A stretch of DNA of 64,000 bases from an uncultured Clostridium sp. (GCA_947569365.1 CANOSM010000001.1:1-64000), one strand, 5' to 3'. Positions 36,479 to 45,891 are shown, counted from the stretch's first letter. Notes: generated by a model not told the origin, from the letters alone. Numbers and translations are program-made.

Positions 36479-37601
36479 TAATAATAATTTTGGAACATTA
36501 TTACAAGCAACAGCAATGCAGAATATATTAAAAAGTATGGGAACAGATGAAGAAGGATATGAATGTAACATTTTAAATTATATTCCATCTCCTAAAAAAG
36601 CAAAGAAAAGTATAAAGTATTATTTTAATCCAAAAAAATATTACTTAAAAACTATACAAATATATTCTAAATTCTATGCAAAGAAATATGATAATCAAAT
36701 AGAATTGCAAAATAGTACTTTCAAAAAATATATTAATGAAAATTTATTAATTTCTCCAGAAAATGTTATGAAATCAGAAAATGATTTAATAAAAATAAAT
36801 AATGATTATGACATTTATCTTTGTGGTAGCGACCAAATTTGGAATCCAAAATCTTTAGATTATAATTATTTACTAGGGTGGGTTTCTGATAGTAAGATAA
36901 AGGCTTCCTATGGTTCAAGTTTGAGTTCTACTCCAGTTCCTGAGTATTATTATGAAATGTATAATAAATACTTAAACAGATTTAAACATATTTCAATAAG
37001 GGATAAAAAATGCAAAAGTCAGTTAGAAGAGATTACAGGAAGAAAAATAGAAACAGTTGCTGACCCAGTTATTTTATGGGGAAGGGACAAGTTATTAGAT
37101 TTTGCAGGTGATAATTTTGAGAATATAAATGATTATTGCTTTGCCTATATTCTAGGACCAAGTATAAAACTTAGAAATAAGTTCTTACAATATTGCAAAC
37201 AAAAAAATTTAAAACCTATATCTGTTGTTGGTGTTTCAAAAGAAAATTTAATGTATGATAAGAAAATAGTTGAATATGCAGATTGGGAAACAGACCCTAA
37301 AAAGTTTGTAAATTATATAAAGAATTCTAAATTTGTTATTACTGATTCATTCCATTCAGTTGTTGTTTCTATATTATTGCATAAAGACTTTTGTGTATTT
37401 GAAAAAGATAAAAATCATAAAGAACAAAATAATAGAATTTTAGAACTATTAGATACAGTAGGATTAATGGATAGATGGAGAAGCTGTGATGAGCAGGTTA
37501 ATGAAACTAAAATATCAAGAGAAAAATGGATAGAAGTTGATGAGAAAATTGAATTACTAAGAAAAAGCTCTATGGAATATTTATATAAAATTTTTGAATA
37601 A
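36447..37601 (+). CDS. Polysaccharide pyruvyl transferase family protein
   Basis: The protein is 384 aa. 'TWFNNNNFGTLLQATAMQNI', 'DIYLCGSDQIWNP', 'ASYGSSLSS' and 'FVITDSFHSVVVS' are the family motifs. It is predicted to add a pyruvyl ketal to a sugar of the repeat unit. It is followed by the FrhB-like gene, a pairing often seen in bacterial polysaccharide loci. Confidence 0.9.
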   Translation: MKKILLMTWFNNNNFGTLLQATAMQNILKSMGTDEEGYECNILNYIPSPKKAKKSIKYYFNPKKYYLKTIQIYSKFYAKKYDNQIELQNSTFKKYINENLLISPENVMKSENDLIKINNDYDIYLCGSDQIWNPKSLDYNYLLGWVSDSKIKASYGSSLSSTPVPEYYYEMYNKYLNRFKHISIRDKKCKSQLEEITGRKIETVADPVILWGRDKLLDFAGDNFENINDYCFAYILGPSIKLRNKFLQYCKQKNLKPISVVGVSKENLMYDKKIVEYADWETDPKKFVNYIKNSKFVITDSFHSVVVSILLHKDFCVFEKDKNHKEQNNRILELLDTVGLMDRWRSCDEQVNETKISREKWIEVDEKIELLRKSSMEYLYKIFE

Positions 37602-37621
37602 ATAGGGAGTAATTTAAGTAT

Positions 37622-38719
37622 ATGATATGTGAAAAAAATAAGTGTACAGGATGTTTTGCTTGTTATAATATTTGTCCTAAAAATGCAATTGAGATGATTG
37701 AGAATAGTGAAGGATATATTTATCCAAGAATAAATAAAGAAAAATGTATTAACTGTAAATTATGTGAAAAAGTTTGTCCAGGTATTAATGATGAAAAAGA
37801 TAATTTCAGGAAAATAAAAAAATGTTATTCTGCTTATGCTAAACATACTGATATACAAGAAAAAAGTACATCAGGAGGAATTGCATATATATTATCAAAG
37901 TACTTTATAAATAATAATGGAGTAGTGTATGGTGCTTTTTTTAATAGAGCTATACAAAATGTAGAACATTTAAGATGTGATAATGAAGAACTTATAAAAA
38001 AATTAAGAGGATCAAAATATATACAAAGTAATATAAAAAATAATTATGCTATGGCAAAACAAGATCTTAATTCTGGAAGGAAAGTATTATTTATAGGTAC
38101 GCCTTGTCAAATATCTGGGCTAAAGCACTTTTTAAATTTTAAAGATTATGATAATTTATATACAATAGATTTAATATGTCATGGTGTTTCATCAAAAAAG
38201 ATATTAAATGAAGACATTAAAAATCAAGATATAGAAGAAATTAAATTTAGAAAAGGACTTGATTATTGTATAAACTTTAAAGATAAAAATGGAGAAGAAA
38301 AAGAAATATCTTTAGATAATTCTATTTTCCTTAATTTCTTTCTTAAGTCATATTTATTAAGACAAAGTTGTGATGAATGTAGATTTTCAAATATAGAAAG
38401 AATTTCAGATATTTCTCTTGGAGACTTTTGGCATTTAAAAGATACAAGAATTGATAAGAATATACAAAATAAAGGAGTATCTATGGTATTAGTAAATTCT
38501 GATAAAGGAGAAGAATTATTAAAATCTATTTCTGATTCAATTATAATTTTTGAAGAAGATTTAAAAGATGCTCAAAAATTTAATGAGCCTTTAAATAAAA
38601 AGAAGAAAACTAACATTAAGAAAAAGGCAATTAGAATTTCAAGTAAATTATTAGGAATAAAAGCGTTATATAAAATATCTAATTTAAAAAGAGGGATTAA
38701 AGTTAAAAATGACAAGTAG
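37622..38719 (+). CDS. FrhB-like Fe-S protein (F420 hydrogenase beta-subunit family)
   Basis: The protein is 365 aa. Two 4Fe-4S motifs, CTGCFACYNICP (residues 8-19) and CINCKLCEKVCP (about 40-51), precede the FrhB domains ('STSGGIAYILSKYFI', 'FIGTPCQISGLKHF', 'DISLGDFW'). Clostridia do not use F420 widely; in this context it is thought to take part in polysaccharide modification next to the pyruvyltransferase, but the reaction is unknown. Confidence 0.9.
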   Translation: MICEKNKCTGCFACYNICPKNAIEMIENSEGYIYPRINKEKCINCKLCEKVCPGINDEKDNFRKIKKCYSAYAKHTDIQEKSTSGGIAYILSKYFINNNGVVYGAFFNRAIQNVEHLRCDNEELIKKLRGSKYIQSNIKNNYAMAKQDLNSGRKVLFIGTPCQISGLKHFLNFKDYDNLYTIDLICHGVSSKKILNEDIKNQDIEEIKFRKGLDYCINFKDKNGEEKEISLDNSIFLNFFLKSYLLRQSCDECRFSNIERISDISLGDFWHLKDTRIDKNIQNKGVSMVLVNSDKGEELLKSISDSIIIFEEDLKDAQKFNEPLNKKKKTNIKKKAIRISSKLLGIKALYKISNLKRGIKVKNDK

Positions 38720-40241
38720 AATTGAGAATTCAATAAAAAATGTTAAGTCTGGGGCATTAGTCCAAATTGTTAATAAAATTATGCAGTTTGTTGTGAGAAC
38801 TGTTTTTATAAAAATGTTAAATAGTGAATATTTAGGAATAAATGGATTATTTACTAATATACTTACTATTTTATCTTTTGCTGAATTAGGAGTGGGAACA
38901 GCAATTGTATATAGTATGTATAAGCCTATTGCTGAAAAGGATATAAAAAAAATTAACGGATTAATGAAGTTATATAAAAAGTTTTATACCTGTATTGGAG
39001 TAACAATATTTGTTCTTGGATTATTTGTATTACCATTTTTAAATAAAATCGTTGGACCTGTTCATTATGTTAAAGAAAGTCTAGTTATAATTTATATATT
39101 GTTTTTAACTAATTCTGCATCATCATATTTCTTTTCATATAAAAAATCTATTATAATTGCACATCAAAAACAAAATATAATTGATTTATTTGATAGTATA
39201 TTTTATATAGTAAAAAGTATAGTAGAAGTTGTAGCTTTAATTGTTTTTAGAAATTTTATAGTTTATATTGTAATAGATATTATAGCTACTTTTACTGAAA
39301 ATATATGTATTTCTAAAAAAGCAGATAAGCTGTATCCATATTTATTAAATGAAGAAACTGGTGACCTATCAAAGAAAGAAAAAAATAAAATTTTTTCAAA
39401 TGTTAAATCATTAGTTATCTATAAATTTGGTGGAGTAATTATGAATGGAACTGACAATATTTTAATATCTTATTTAATAAATGTCAGTACTGTTGGATTA
39501 TGTTCTAATTATATAATGATTATAAATGCTATAAAATCTATTTTATCTAATGCACTAAATGGTATTACAGCAAGTATTGGGAATTTAAATGCAACAGGTG
39601 ATAAACATAAAAAGGAAGAAATATTCTATTTATTGAATTTTGTATATTATTTGTGTTTTTCTTTTTGTGGTATAGCTTTTGTAGTTCTTTTAAATCCATT
39701 TATAACTTTTTGGTTAGGTGATGAATATGTTTTAGCCAGTTTAATTCCATTTTCATTATCACTGAGTTTTTTTGTTGAGGGAATAAGAACTACATCATAT
39801 ACATATAGAACTACTCTAGGACTTTTTAACAAAGGAAAATTAACACCATATATCGGTGCAATTGTAAATATACTTTTATCCATAATATTAGGTAAACAAA
39901 TGGGAGTAGCTGGTATTTTCTTTGCCACAAGTATTGCACAAATTGTATCATATTGCTGGATAGACCCATATTTGATTTATAAGTATGAATTTAATAAAAA
40001 TGTTTTTATGTTTTATAAAAAGCTAATATTTTATTTCTTAATCTTTATAGTAAATGCTTATATAACTTTAAGAGTTTGCTCATTTATAACTTTTGGTGGA
40101 ATTCTAGAATTGATATTAAAAGGAGTAGCTGTTTGTTTATGTTCTAGCTTAATAAATTTTATTTGTCTATTTAAAACGAAGGAATTAAGAAACAGTATAG
40201 AATACGTAAAAAATCATTTTATATTAGATGGAAAGAAGTAA
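38709..40241 (+). CDS. Polysaccharide flippase (Wzx-like)
   Basis: The protein is 510 aa with about 12-14 helices. 'RTVFIKMLNSEYLGINGLFT' and 'ILTILSFAELGVGTAIVYSM' are typical N-terminal MOP-superfamily features. It moves lipid-linked repeat units across the membrane. It overlaps the previous gene by 11 nt and closes the locus. Confidence 0.92.
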   Translation: MTSRIENSIKNVKSGALVQIVNKIMQFVVRTVFIKMLNSEYLGINGLFTNILTILSFAELGVGTAIVYSMYKPIAEKDIKKINGLMKLYKKFYTCIGVTIFVLGLFVLPFLNKIVGPVHYVKESLVIIYILFLTNSASSYFFSYKKSIIIAHQKQNIIDLFDSIFYIVKSIVEVVALIVFRNFIVYIVIDIIATFTENICISKKADKLYPYLLNEETGDLSKKEKNKIFSNVKSLVIYKFGGVIMNGTDNILISYLINVSTVGLCSNYIMIINAIKSILSNALNGITASIGNLNATGDKHKKEEIFYLLNFVYYLCFSFCGIAFVVLLNPFITFWLGDEYVLASLIPFSLSLSFFVEGIRTTSYTYRTTLGLFNKGKLTPYIGAIVNILLSIILGKQMGVAGIFFATSIAQIVSYCWIDPYLIYKYEFNKNVFMFYKKLIFYFLIFIVNAYITLRVCSFITFGGILELILKGVAVCLCSSLINFICLFKTKELRNSIEYVKNHFILDGKK

Positions 40242-40451
40242 TTAACTTTGAAAAATCAAAGTAAATGACATTGTTTTACTAAAATATATAGTTAAATAGC
40301 ATAAACAATTATAAATTAGAAAAATGTAAGTAATTATAATTTAATGTAATCTCCTATATAAATAATAAATGTGATACATAAATAAAAGACAAGTTGTATA
40401 TAATATATCTAAGAGATATTTATTAATATGAATCTAGAGAGGGTGAGTATT

Positions 40452-40565
40452 ATGTTTATAGGAGGATTATTGATAGGACTAGTTATTGGGTCATTTATTA
40501 CTATAATTATTCATTCATGTGTAATTATAGCTAAAGAGTCTGATGAAAGAGTATACAGAAATTAA
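40452..40565 (+). CDS. DUF3789-like small membrane protein
   Basis: 37 aa. ATG 40452 after GAGAGGGTGAG. One helix with 'IGGLLIGLVIGSFITIII' then a charged end, the pattern of DUF3789 proteins, which are frequent in mobile elements of gut Firmicutes. It is followed by a strong terminator at 40586, supporting expression. Confidence 0.6.
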   Translation: MFIGGLLIGLVIGSFITIIIHSCVIIAKESDERVYRN

Positions 40566-40585
40566 TATAAATAAAGTATTATTGT

Positions 40586-40620
40586 AAAAGTATGGATATA
40601 AATAATATCCATACTTTTAT
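40586..40620 (+). terminator. Bidirectional-type terminator
   Basis: AAAAGTATGGATAT (40586-40599) pairs with ATATCCATACTTTT (40605-40618), followed by Ts. It separates the small DUF3789 gene from the minus-strand pseudogene. Confidence 0.85.
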
Positions 40621-41097
40621 TTTAATATTTCAATTTCTTTCATATCTGTAATTAATTCATTAACTTTTCTATAGACAAAATACCATCCTTGTTTTGCACC
40701 ACAATTATTACATACATTCATAGGATATTTGCTATTTTGTGTTTTACTATATTCAAGTTTTATTTTATCTGGATATTTATAATAAGTAATTTGTCATAAT
40801 TTTCATTATCTCCAATAACATTTAAATCATAATATTCTATGCTAGGATCCTAAAGATGTGCAAATATATCTTGATTCTTTAATAAACGTTCTTTAGTTTG
40901 CATTTATAACATTCTCTTTGAAAAGAATATATTGTAAAAGGTAATTCATTATTGTTATCTAAAATTTTAGTGAATTTTTTTGAATAACTATATTCCTTCC
41001 CATTTTCAGTAAATTTTATATATATTAGTTCATTTTGTTCTCTGTATGAAAAAGCACTTTTAACTTCACCAGTTTTTAAGTTTATAAATTCAAACAT
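40617..41097 (-). pseudogene. Degenerate zinc-ribbon-type protein
   Basis: On the minus strand a 72-aa opening (MFEFINLKTGEVKSAFSYRE, first residues) reaches 'QRECYKCK' and stops at 40879. The rest continues only with frame changes and an in-frame stop near 40851: 'KNQDIFAHL', 'DPSIEYYDLNVIGDNENYDK', then 'YPMNVCNNCGAKQGWYFVYR' to the end at 40617. CYKC and CNNC would be the two halves of a zinc site. At least two frame changes plus a stop show real decay, and none is at CGG. The source family was not identified. Confidence 0.7.
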
Positions 41098-41406
41098 AAT
41101 TTTGTACCTCTTATAATATATAAAGATTATATCACTTTGTAAAATTTTGTAAATACTTGTAATATATATAAATAAAAATAAATATATAAAAGATATATGT
41201 AATAAATAGTATTTTATTTATATAAATAATTTGTACAATAATTAATTTTTACTAGTAATAATAATATATATATATTATTAAGAAAGAATTTTTATATTTA
41301 TAAGTAACTTTAGTTTTTTAGTTACGAGACTTAAGCTATATGCTAGTAAAATTCTTTTTAGCAATCATTGTTACGTATATTAAATATTTACAGAAAGGAG
41401 AATAAA
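41098..41406. other. AT-rich intergenic region upstream of the GH13 gene
   Basis: Holds a minus-strand promoter for the decayed gene: TTTACA (41153-41148), 16-nt spacer, TATAAT (41131-41126). AAAGGAG at 41394-41400 serves the GH13 start. Nothing else was recognised. Confidence 0.5.
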
Positions 41407-43278
41407 ATGATGCATGATAATTTAAAAGGAATTTTATTTCAAATTACTCCAATTGAAGTATTTGAAGAAGGAGAAATCTTTAGTGTTATTATCCAAATAC
41501 CAATGAATTTTGGTTGGATGGAAAGAGTTAAATTTTCTGTTTTAAATAATGGAGAATATCAAATGGAACATAAGAAAAATGAAAATGGCTTAGCTTTTTT
41601 TGAGACAACTGTCAAACTAAAAACACAAGCTATTTACCATTATTATTTTTCATTTGAAGCAAATGGTGTTTTCATGTGCTATAAGAAAGTAAATATAACT
41701 GGGAAAAATACTGTAATTTCTGAGGAATGCTGGAAAATGAGTGTTAATTTTGAAGTGGCACAATGGGCTAAAGGGAAAATAATGTATCATATTTTTGTAG
41801 ATAGGTATTGTCGGAGAGGTGATAAAGTACCATCTATAATGCCAAAGAGAAAGATATATTCTAATTGGAACGATGAGATGATAGTAGGACCAGATAAAGA
41901 TGGAAATTGGAATATAGATTTTTTTTGTGGTGATTTAAAAGGAATTGAAAAATCCCTTAAATATCTAAAAAGTTTATCTGTTTCAATTATTTATCTAAGT
42001 CCAATATGTATGAGTCAATCAAATCATAGATATGATTGCGCAGATTATACTATAGTAGACATGTATGCTGGAAGTAATGAAGACCTTATAAGTTTATGTA
42101 ATGCTGCTCATAGAAAAGGAATTAAGATAATACTTGATGCTGTATTTAATCATACTGGAAATGATAGTATATATTTTAATGAATATGGAACATATAATAC
42201 TATTGGTGCTTATCAGAGTGAAAGCTCACCATATTATAAGTTTTATCGCACATATTATGAAAATGGGGTTTATAAGTTTTCATATTGGTGGGGAATGCTT
42301 AACCTTCCAGAATGTGATTGTTATTCAAAAGAATGGCAAGATTATATTTGTGGAGAAGAAGGGATTATTGATAAATGGTTTTCACTTGGTATAGATGGAC
42401 TAAGATTAGATGTAGCAGATGAGCTTTCTGATGAATTTATTGAAAAGGTTAGAATAGCTGTAAAAAGAAACAAAGAAGATGGATTTATTATAGGGGAAGT
42501 ATGGAAAAATCCAATGAGGATGAATAGAGGATATATTAGTTCTGGAAAAGGTATGCATTCTGTTATGAATTATCCATTAGCAAATGCTTTAATCAGATAT
42601 ATTAAATATGCAGATAAAGACATTCTTATAAATACAATTAAAGAAATTAAAACAGAATATCCAGAAGATACAATATATTCACTCATGAACTTTACATCAA
42701 CACATGATATATCAAGAGCAATAGATATATTTGCAATTGATGATTATTTCCAAAGATATGGTGAATGGGCATGGAATCTTACAAACAGTGATTTAAATTG
42801 GTGCAGAAATTTTAAACTTACAAGTAATCAATATAAACATGGGAGAGATGTATTTGAGTTATATGTTTTTGTACTAGCTTTTATGCCAGGAACATTATCT
42901 ATTTTCTATGGTGATGAAGTTGGAGTTCAAGGTATAGGAAACTTAGCAAATAGAAGACAGTATCCATGGGGAAAAAGAGACAAAAAGCTACTCAAATTCT
43001 TTAGAGAAATAGGAAAAGTAAGAAGAAATCATAGTTTTCTAGAGACTGCAGAGATGGAAATCATAGATATAAATGAGAGATACATGTTATTTGAAAGATA
43101 TAATAAACAGGAAAAAATTATAATAGCTACTAATCGTACAAATGAAAATATTAAATTGGTAATACCAGATACATATGAAAATTCAAATGTAGTGTTATCA
43201 CTAAAAAGGTCAATTAAAGATATGAATTTATTTTATTTGATGTCTTATGGTGCAATAGCAGTAAAAGAAACATTATAA
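41407..43278 (+). CDS. GH13 alpha-glucan hydrolase (neopullulanase/cyclomaltodextrinase-like)
   Basis: The protein is 623 aa. ATG 41407 follows AAAGGAG. The N-terminal 130 residues look like the beta-sandwich starch-binding domain. The catalytic regions are present: 'DAVFNHTG' (I), 'GLRLDVADEL' (II, nucleophile Asp), 'IIGEVW' (III, acid/base Glu), 'FTSTHDISR' (IV). No signal peptide, so cytosolic, probably working with GlgP on glycogen or imported dextrins. One in-frame CGG (41812-41814, TGT CGG AGA) is read without a frame change, an exception in this window. Confidence 0.9.
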   Translation: MMHDNLKGILFQITPIEVFEEGEIFSVIIQIPMNFGWMERVKFSVLNNGEYQMEHKKNENGLAFFETTVKLKTQAIYHYYFSFEANGVFMCYKKVNITGKNTVISEECWKMSVNFEVAQWAKGKIMYHIFVDRYCRRGDKVPSIMPKRKIYSNWNDEMIVGPDKDGNWNIDFFCGDLKGIEKSLKYLKSLSVSIIYLSPICMSQSNHRYDCADYTIVDMYAGSNEDLISLCNAAHRKGIKIILDAVFNHTGNDSIYFNEYGTYNTIGAYQSESSPYYKFYRTYYENGVYKFSYWWGMLNLPECDCYSKEWQDYICGEEGIIDKWFSLGIDGLRLDVADELSDEFIEKVRIAVKRNKEDGFIIGEVWKNPMRMNRGYISSGKGMHSVMNYPLANALIRYIKYADKDILINTIKEIKTEYPEDTIYSLMNFTSTHDISRAIDIFAIDDYFQRYGEWAWNLTNSDLNWCRNFKLTSNQYKHGRDVFELYVFVLAFMPGTLSIFYGDEVGVQGIGNLANRRQYPWGKRDKKLLKFFREIGKVRRNHSFLETAEMEIIDINERYMLFERYNKQEKIIIATNRTNENIKLVIPDTYENSNVVLSLKRSIKDMNLFYLMSYGAIAVKETL

Positions 43279-43310
43279 GATAGCTTATTTATGTATATGA
43301 TAAACACAAA

Positions 43311-43351
43311 AAAAAGAGAGTTCATTTAGTAATAGATGAATTCTCTTTTTT
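43311..43351. terminator. Terminator shared by GH13 and toxin genes
   Basis: AAAAAGAGAGTTCAT and ATGAATTCTCTTTTT pair with one G-U. Both flanks have A/T runs, so it can act in both directions between the convergent genes. Confidence 0.75.
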
Positions 43352-43618
43352 GGAATAAAATATTTCTCTTCTATGTCCTATCTCTAATACTAATACTATA
43401 ATTTCCTTATCTTGTATTTCACATATTATTCTATAATTTCCTATTCGATATTTCCATTGCCCAGATTTATTTTCTATAAGTGCTTTTCCATGTATTCTAG
43501 GATTTTCACAACCTTCAATATTCTTTTCAAGCCAACCTATTATTAATGATGATGTATGTTTATCTAGTTTTTTTAGTTGTTTTTTAGCTCTATCTGTAAA
43601 TACAATTTTATATTTCAT
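43322..43618 (-). CDS. RelE/ParE-family toxin
   Basis: The protein is 98 aa. 'IVFTDRAKKQLKKLD', 'GQWKYRIGNYRIICEI' and 'VLVLEIGHRREIFY' match RelE/ParE mRNA-interferase-type proteins. It overlaps the antitoxin stop by one base, the normal antitoxin-toxin order. Ends at the convergent terminator. Confidence 0.92.
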   Translation of the reverse strand: MKYKIVFTDRAKKQLKKLDKHTSSLIIGWLEKNIEGCENPRIHGKALIENKSGQWKYRIGNYRIICEIQDKEIIVLVLEIGHRREIFYSKKENSSITK

Positions 43619-43836
43619 TATAACCCCAACTCCTTTTTTATTTCTTCCATTGTATATGTTTTAGGGTTTTCTTTATATTCTTCGATTGCTTTTCTGTAAC
43701 ATTCTAAATCGTATTCATTTTCTATTTTTTCCATTACTGCATTTCTTATTAAGTCAGATAGAGAAATATTATTCATATCTGCATAAGCTTTTATTAGTTC
43801 TGTATCTTTATCACTTAATCTTACTGAAATAGTCAT
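43618..43836 (-). CDS. Ribbon-helix-helix antitoxin (DUF6290/RelB-like)
   Basis: The protein is 72 aa. The start at 43836 (MTISVRLSDKDTELIKAYAD) is fixed by AAGGAGTTGAT; the longer frame to 44007 is not needed. Residues 1-45 form a MetJ/Arc-type ribbon-helix-helix, and the acidic C-terminus would wrap the toxin. It likely represses the operon. Confidence 0.9.
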   Translation of the reverse strand: MTISVRLSDKDTELIKAYADMNNISLSDLIRNAVMEKIENEYDLECYRKAIEEYKENPKTYTMEEIKKELGL

Positions 43837-43863
43837 TAATATCAACTCCTTTCTTATAATTAT

Positions 43864-43887
43864 TGTACTACGTTGTATTACTACTGT
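43864..43887 (-). promoter_or_regulatory. Candidate operator of the toxin-antitoxin pair
   Basis: Around 43864-43887 the sequence has repeated GTAGTA/TACTAC half-sites (GTACTACGTTGTATTACTAC). The half-site spacing suits a ribbon-helix-helix repressor, just upstream of the antitoxin. Position and pattern only. Confidence 0.3.
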
Positions 43888-44155
43888 CGATATTATTATA
43901 CTATTTTTTACAATATTTATTGATATTATTATAAAAAATATTACAGTATTATATGATACAGAACAAAGAGATTTTATATTATGTATTAATAAAATATATA
44001 GCCACAAGATTGAGTAAAGAAGAGTAGAATTTAATATAGTAGTTATTATATAGTAACAATATGTACAAAATAAGATAACAATAGCAAAAGAATAAAATTT
44101 CTATAAATCAATTATGCTAAATATGAAAACTTTAGGATTTTTTATAATAGACATC

Positions 44156-44184
44156 GTATAAAAACTGGCAAAAAGTTCATAATA
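44156..44184 (+). promoter_or_regulatory. Sigma-G/F-type promoter of gpr
   Basis: GTATA (44156-44160), 17-nt spacer, CATAATA (44178-44184). This fits the forespore sigma-G consensus (GHATR and CATNHTA), and gpr is a classic sigma-F/G gene in Bacillus. Confidence 0.55.
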
Positions 44185-44211
44185 AAAAGTAAAGAAGGAG
44201 TTGATTTTATT

Positions 44212-45151
44212 ATGTATAATTTTAGAACAGATTTAGCGTTAGAGAGAAGAGATATATTTAAAAAAACAAATAATATAGATGGAGATGTTCCAGGAATAGA
44301 GAGTTCTGTTAAAGAAGTTTCAGACAGTATAAAAGTAGAGAAAGTAAAGATTACAAGTGAAGAGGGTGCAAAAGCACTTCAAAAGCCAATAGGAGACTAT
44401 ATTACAATAGATGTAAAAAAAATGAGAAATATATCAGAAGAAGAAATACAAAAAATATCAGACACAATATCTTCTGAACTTAAAGAATTAATAAGTAAAC
44501 ATATAGATAGAAAAGAAGAAATACTAATAGTAGGACTTGGAAATTTATATTCTACACCAGATTCTTTAGGACCAAAAGTAATGCAAGAAATAGATGTAAC
44601 TAGACACATTTTTAAATATTTGCCCGAATTTGTTGGTGAAGATGATAGAGAAGTATCTGCTTTAGCACCAGGAGTACTTGGAACTACTGGTATTGAAACA
44701 CAAGAAATATTACAAGGAATAGTAGAAAAAGTTAAACCAAAATTACTGATAGTAATAGATAGTTTAGCATCAAAAAGCATTGATAGAATAAGCAGTACAG
44801 TTCAACTTTCAGATACTGGAATAATACCAGGAGGAGGAGTTCGGAAATGCAAGAAAAGAATTATCAGAAAAAACACTTGGAATTCCAGTAATAGCAATAG
44901 GAATACCAACAGTTGTAGAACTTGCAACATTAGTATCAGAAGGCATAGACATATTTATAGATAGACTCCAAGAAAAAGCAGAATCAAATCAATATTTAAA
45001 TAAATTACAAGAAGAAGATAAATATGAGGAAGTAAAAGAGTCTTTAAATGTGGGAGAATACAATATGATAGTCACTCCAAAAGAAATAGATGAGTTAGTT
45101 GAGAATATGAAAAATGTAATTGCAAGGGGAATAAATTTTGCTATAAACTAA
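44212..45151 (+). CDS. gpr: Germination protease GPR with +1 frame change at CGG
   Basis: ATG 44212 follows AAGAAGGAG. Frame 0 gives 210 residues up to GTT before CGG (44842-44844), and would end at 44964. The +1 frame from GGA 44843 runs to 45151; the joined protein is 312 aa, near the normal GPR length. 'MYNFRTDLALERRDIF' is the propeptide start, 'VGLGNLYSTPDSLGPK' and 'LAPGVLGTTGIETQEI' are core GPR motifs, and the join gives PGGGVGNARKELSEKTLG, the highly conserved active-site region. The C-terminus is full length. It degrades small acid-soluble spore proteins in germination. A sporulating organism should need this gene, which makes simple loss unlikely. Confidence 0.93.
44842..44844 (+). 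other. In-frame CGG at +1 frame change (site 4, gpr)
   Basis: Context is GTT CGG AAA, with AGGAGGAG ending two bases before. The +1 frame reads GGA AAT GCA AGA (GNAR). Confidence 0.78.
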
Positions 45152-45191
45152 TAAAAGATTATTAAAAATATAATATAGAATATTATTATAT

Positions 45192-45229
45192 AAGACTAAT
45201 TTTAAATAAAGTTAGTCTTTTCTTTTTTT
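45192..45229 (+). terminator. Terminator of gpr
   Basis: AAGACTAA (45192-45199) pairs with TTAGTCTT (45212-45219), then TTCTTTTTTT. Confidence 0.8.
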
Positions 45230-45842
45230 GTAGTTTTGATATAATTATAATATTTATATAAAAACAAACTGAAAGATTTTTGGAAAAAATGAAAATCTTT
45301 CAGTACAAGTATCTTTTAGTGAATAATGATTTTAATACTTTTTTGAAATAGTACAATCTAATAAATATTATAGCACAAAATATTGAAATAATTTACCACA
45401 AAAAGTTGAAATAAAAAAGCACATATAAATTGTAAAATAAAAGTAACCAAAATGAGGAAAATAAAAATGCCAAAATTGGTTACTTTTTTGATTTATAAAA
45501 GTCAATAAAAAAGTTACCCAAAAAGAGAAAATATTTAAAACATATTACATTATGATAAGAGAGTTATGGTTAATATGGTAGTTAATAAAATAATTTTTTA
45601 TATGTATCATATGCAACGGGAGACTATAAAAACAATTCTATATTAATATTATAAATTTTTCAGATAAAAAAATAAATTAATATAGTATGAAAATATGGGA
45701 AATAGGTGCTAATATAGAGCGATTAGCCAAGAGAAAAACTAGTAGAGAATTTAATTTATATATTAGAGCAAAATAAATTGATGGAAAAAGATTTACAGAG
45801 TGAATAATACAAAGTTTTTTTCAAATAAGATAGATATATATC

Positions 45843-45891
45843 AAAAATGAACTAAAATATTTAGATTACACTAAAAATTTAGTTCATTTTT
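45843..45891. terminator. Bidirectional terminator
   Basis: AAAAATGAACTAAA (45843-45856) pairs perfectly with TTTAGTTCATTTTT (45878-45891). It ends the minus-strand TraX-like gene. Confidence 0.8.

Noticed and set aside
41098..41406. A plus-strand leader or riboswitch for the GH13 gene
   Set aside because: The region is AT-rich with a minus-strand promoter; no conserved structured leader was recognised.
44831..44844. prfB-like Shine-Dalgarno stimulator shared by all CGG sites
   Set aside because: Only gpr has AGGAGGAG right before CGG. The other four sites have no such element, so it is not a common cause.
45687..45776. 29-codon frame MKIWEIGAN...
   Set aside because: No ribosome site, no family and no conserved context; left unannotated.
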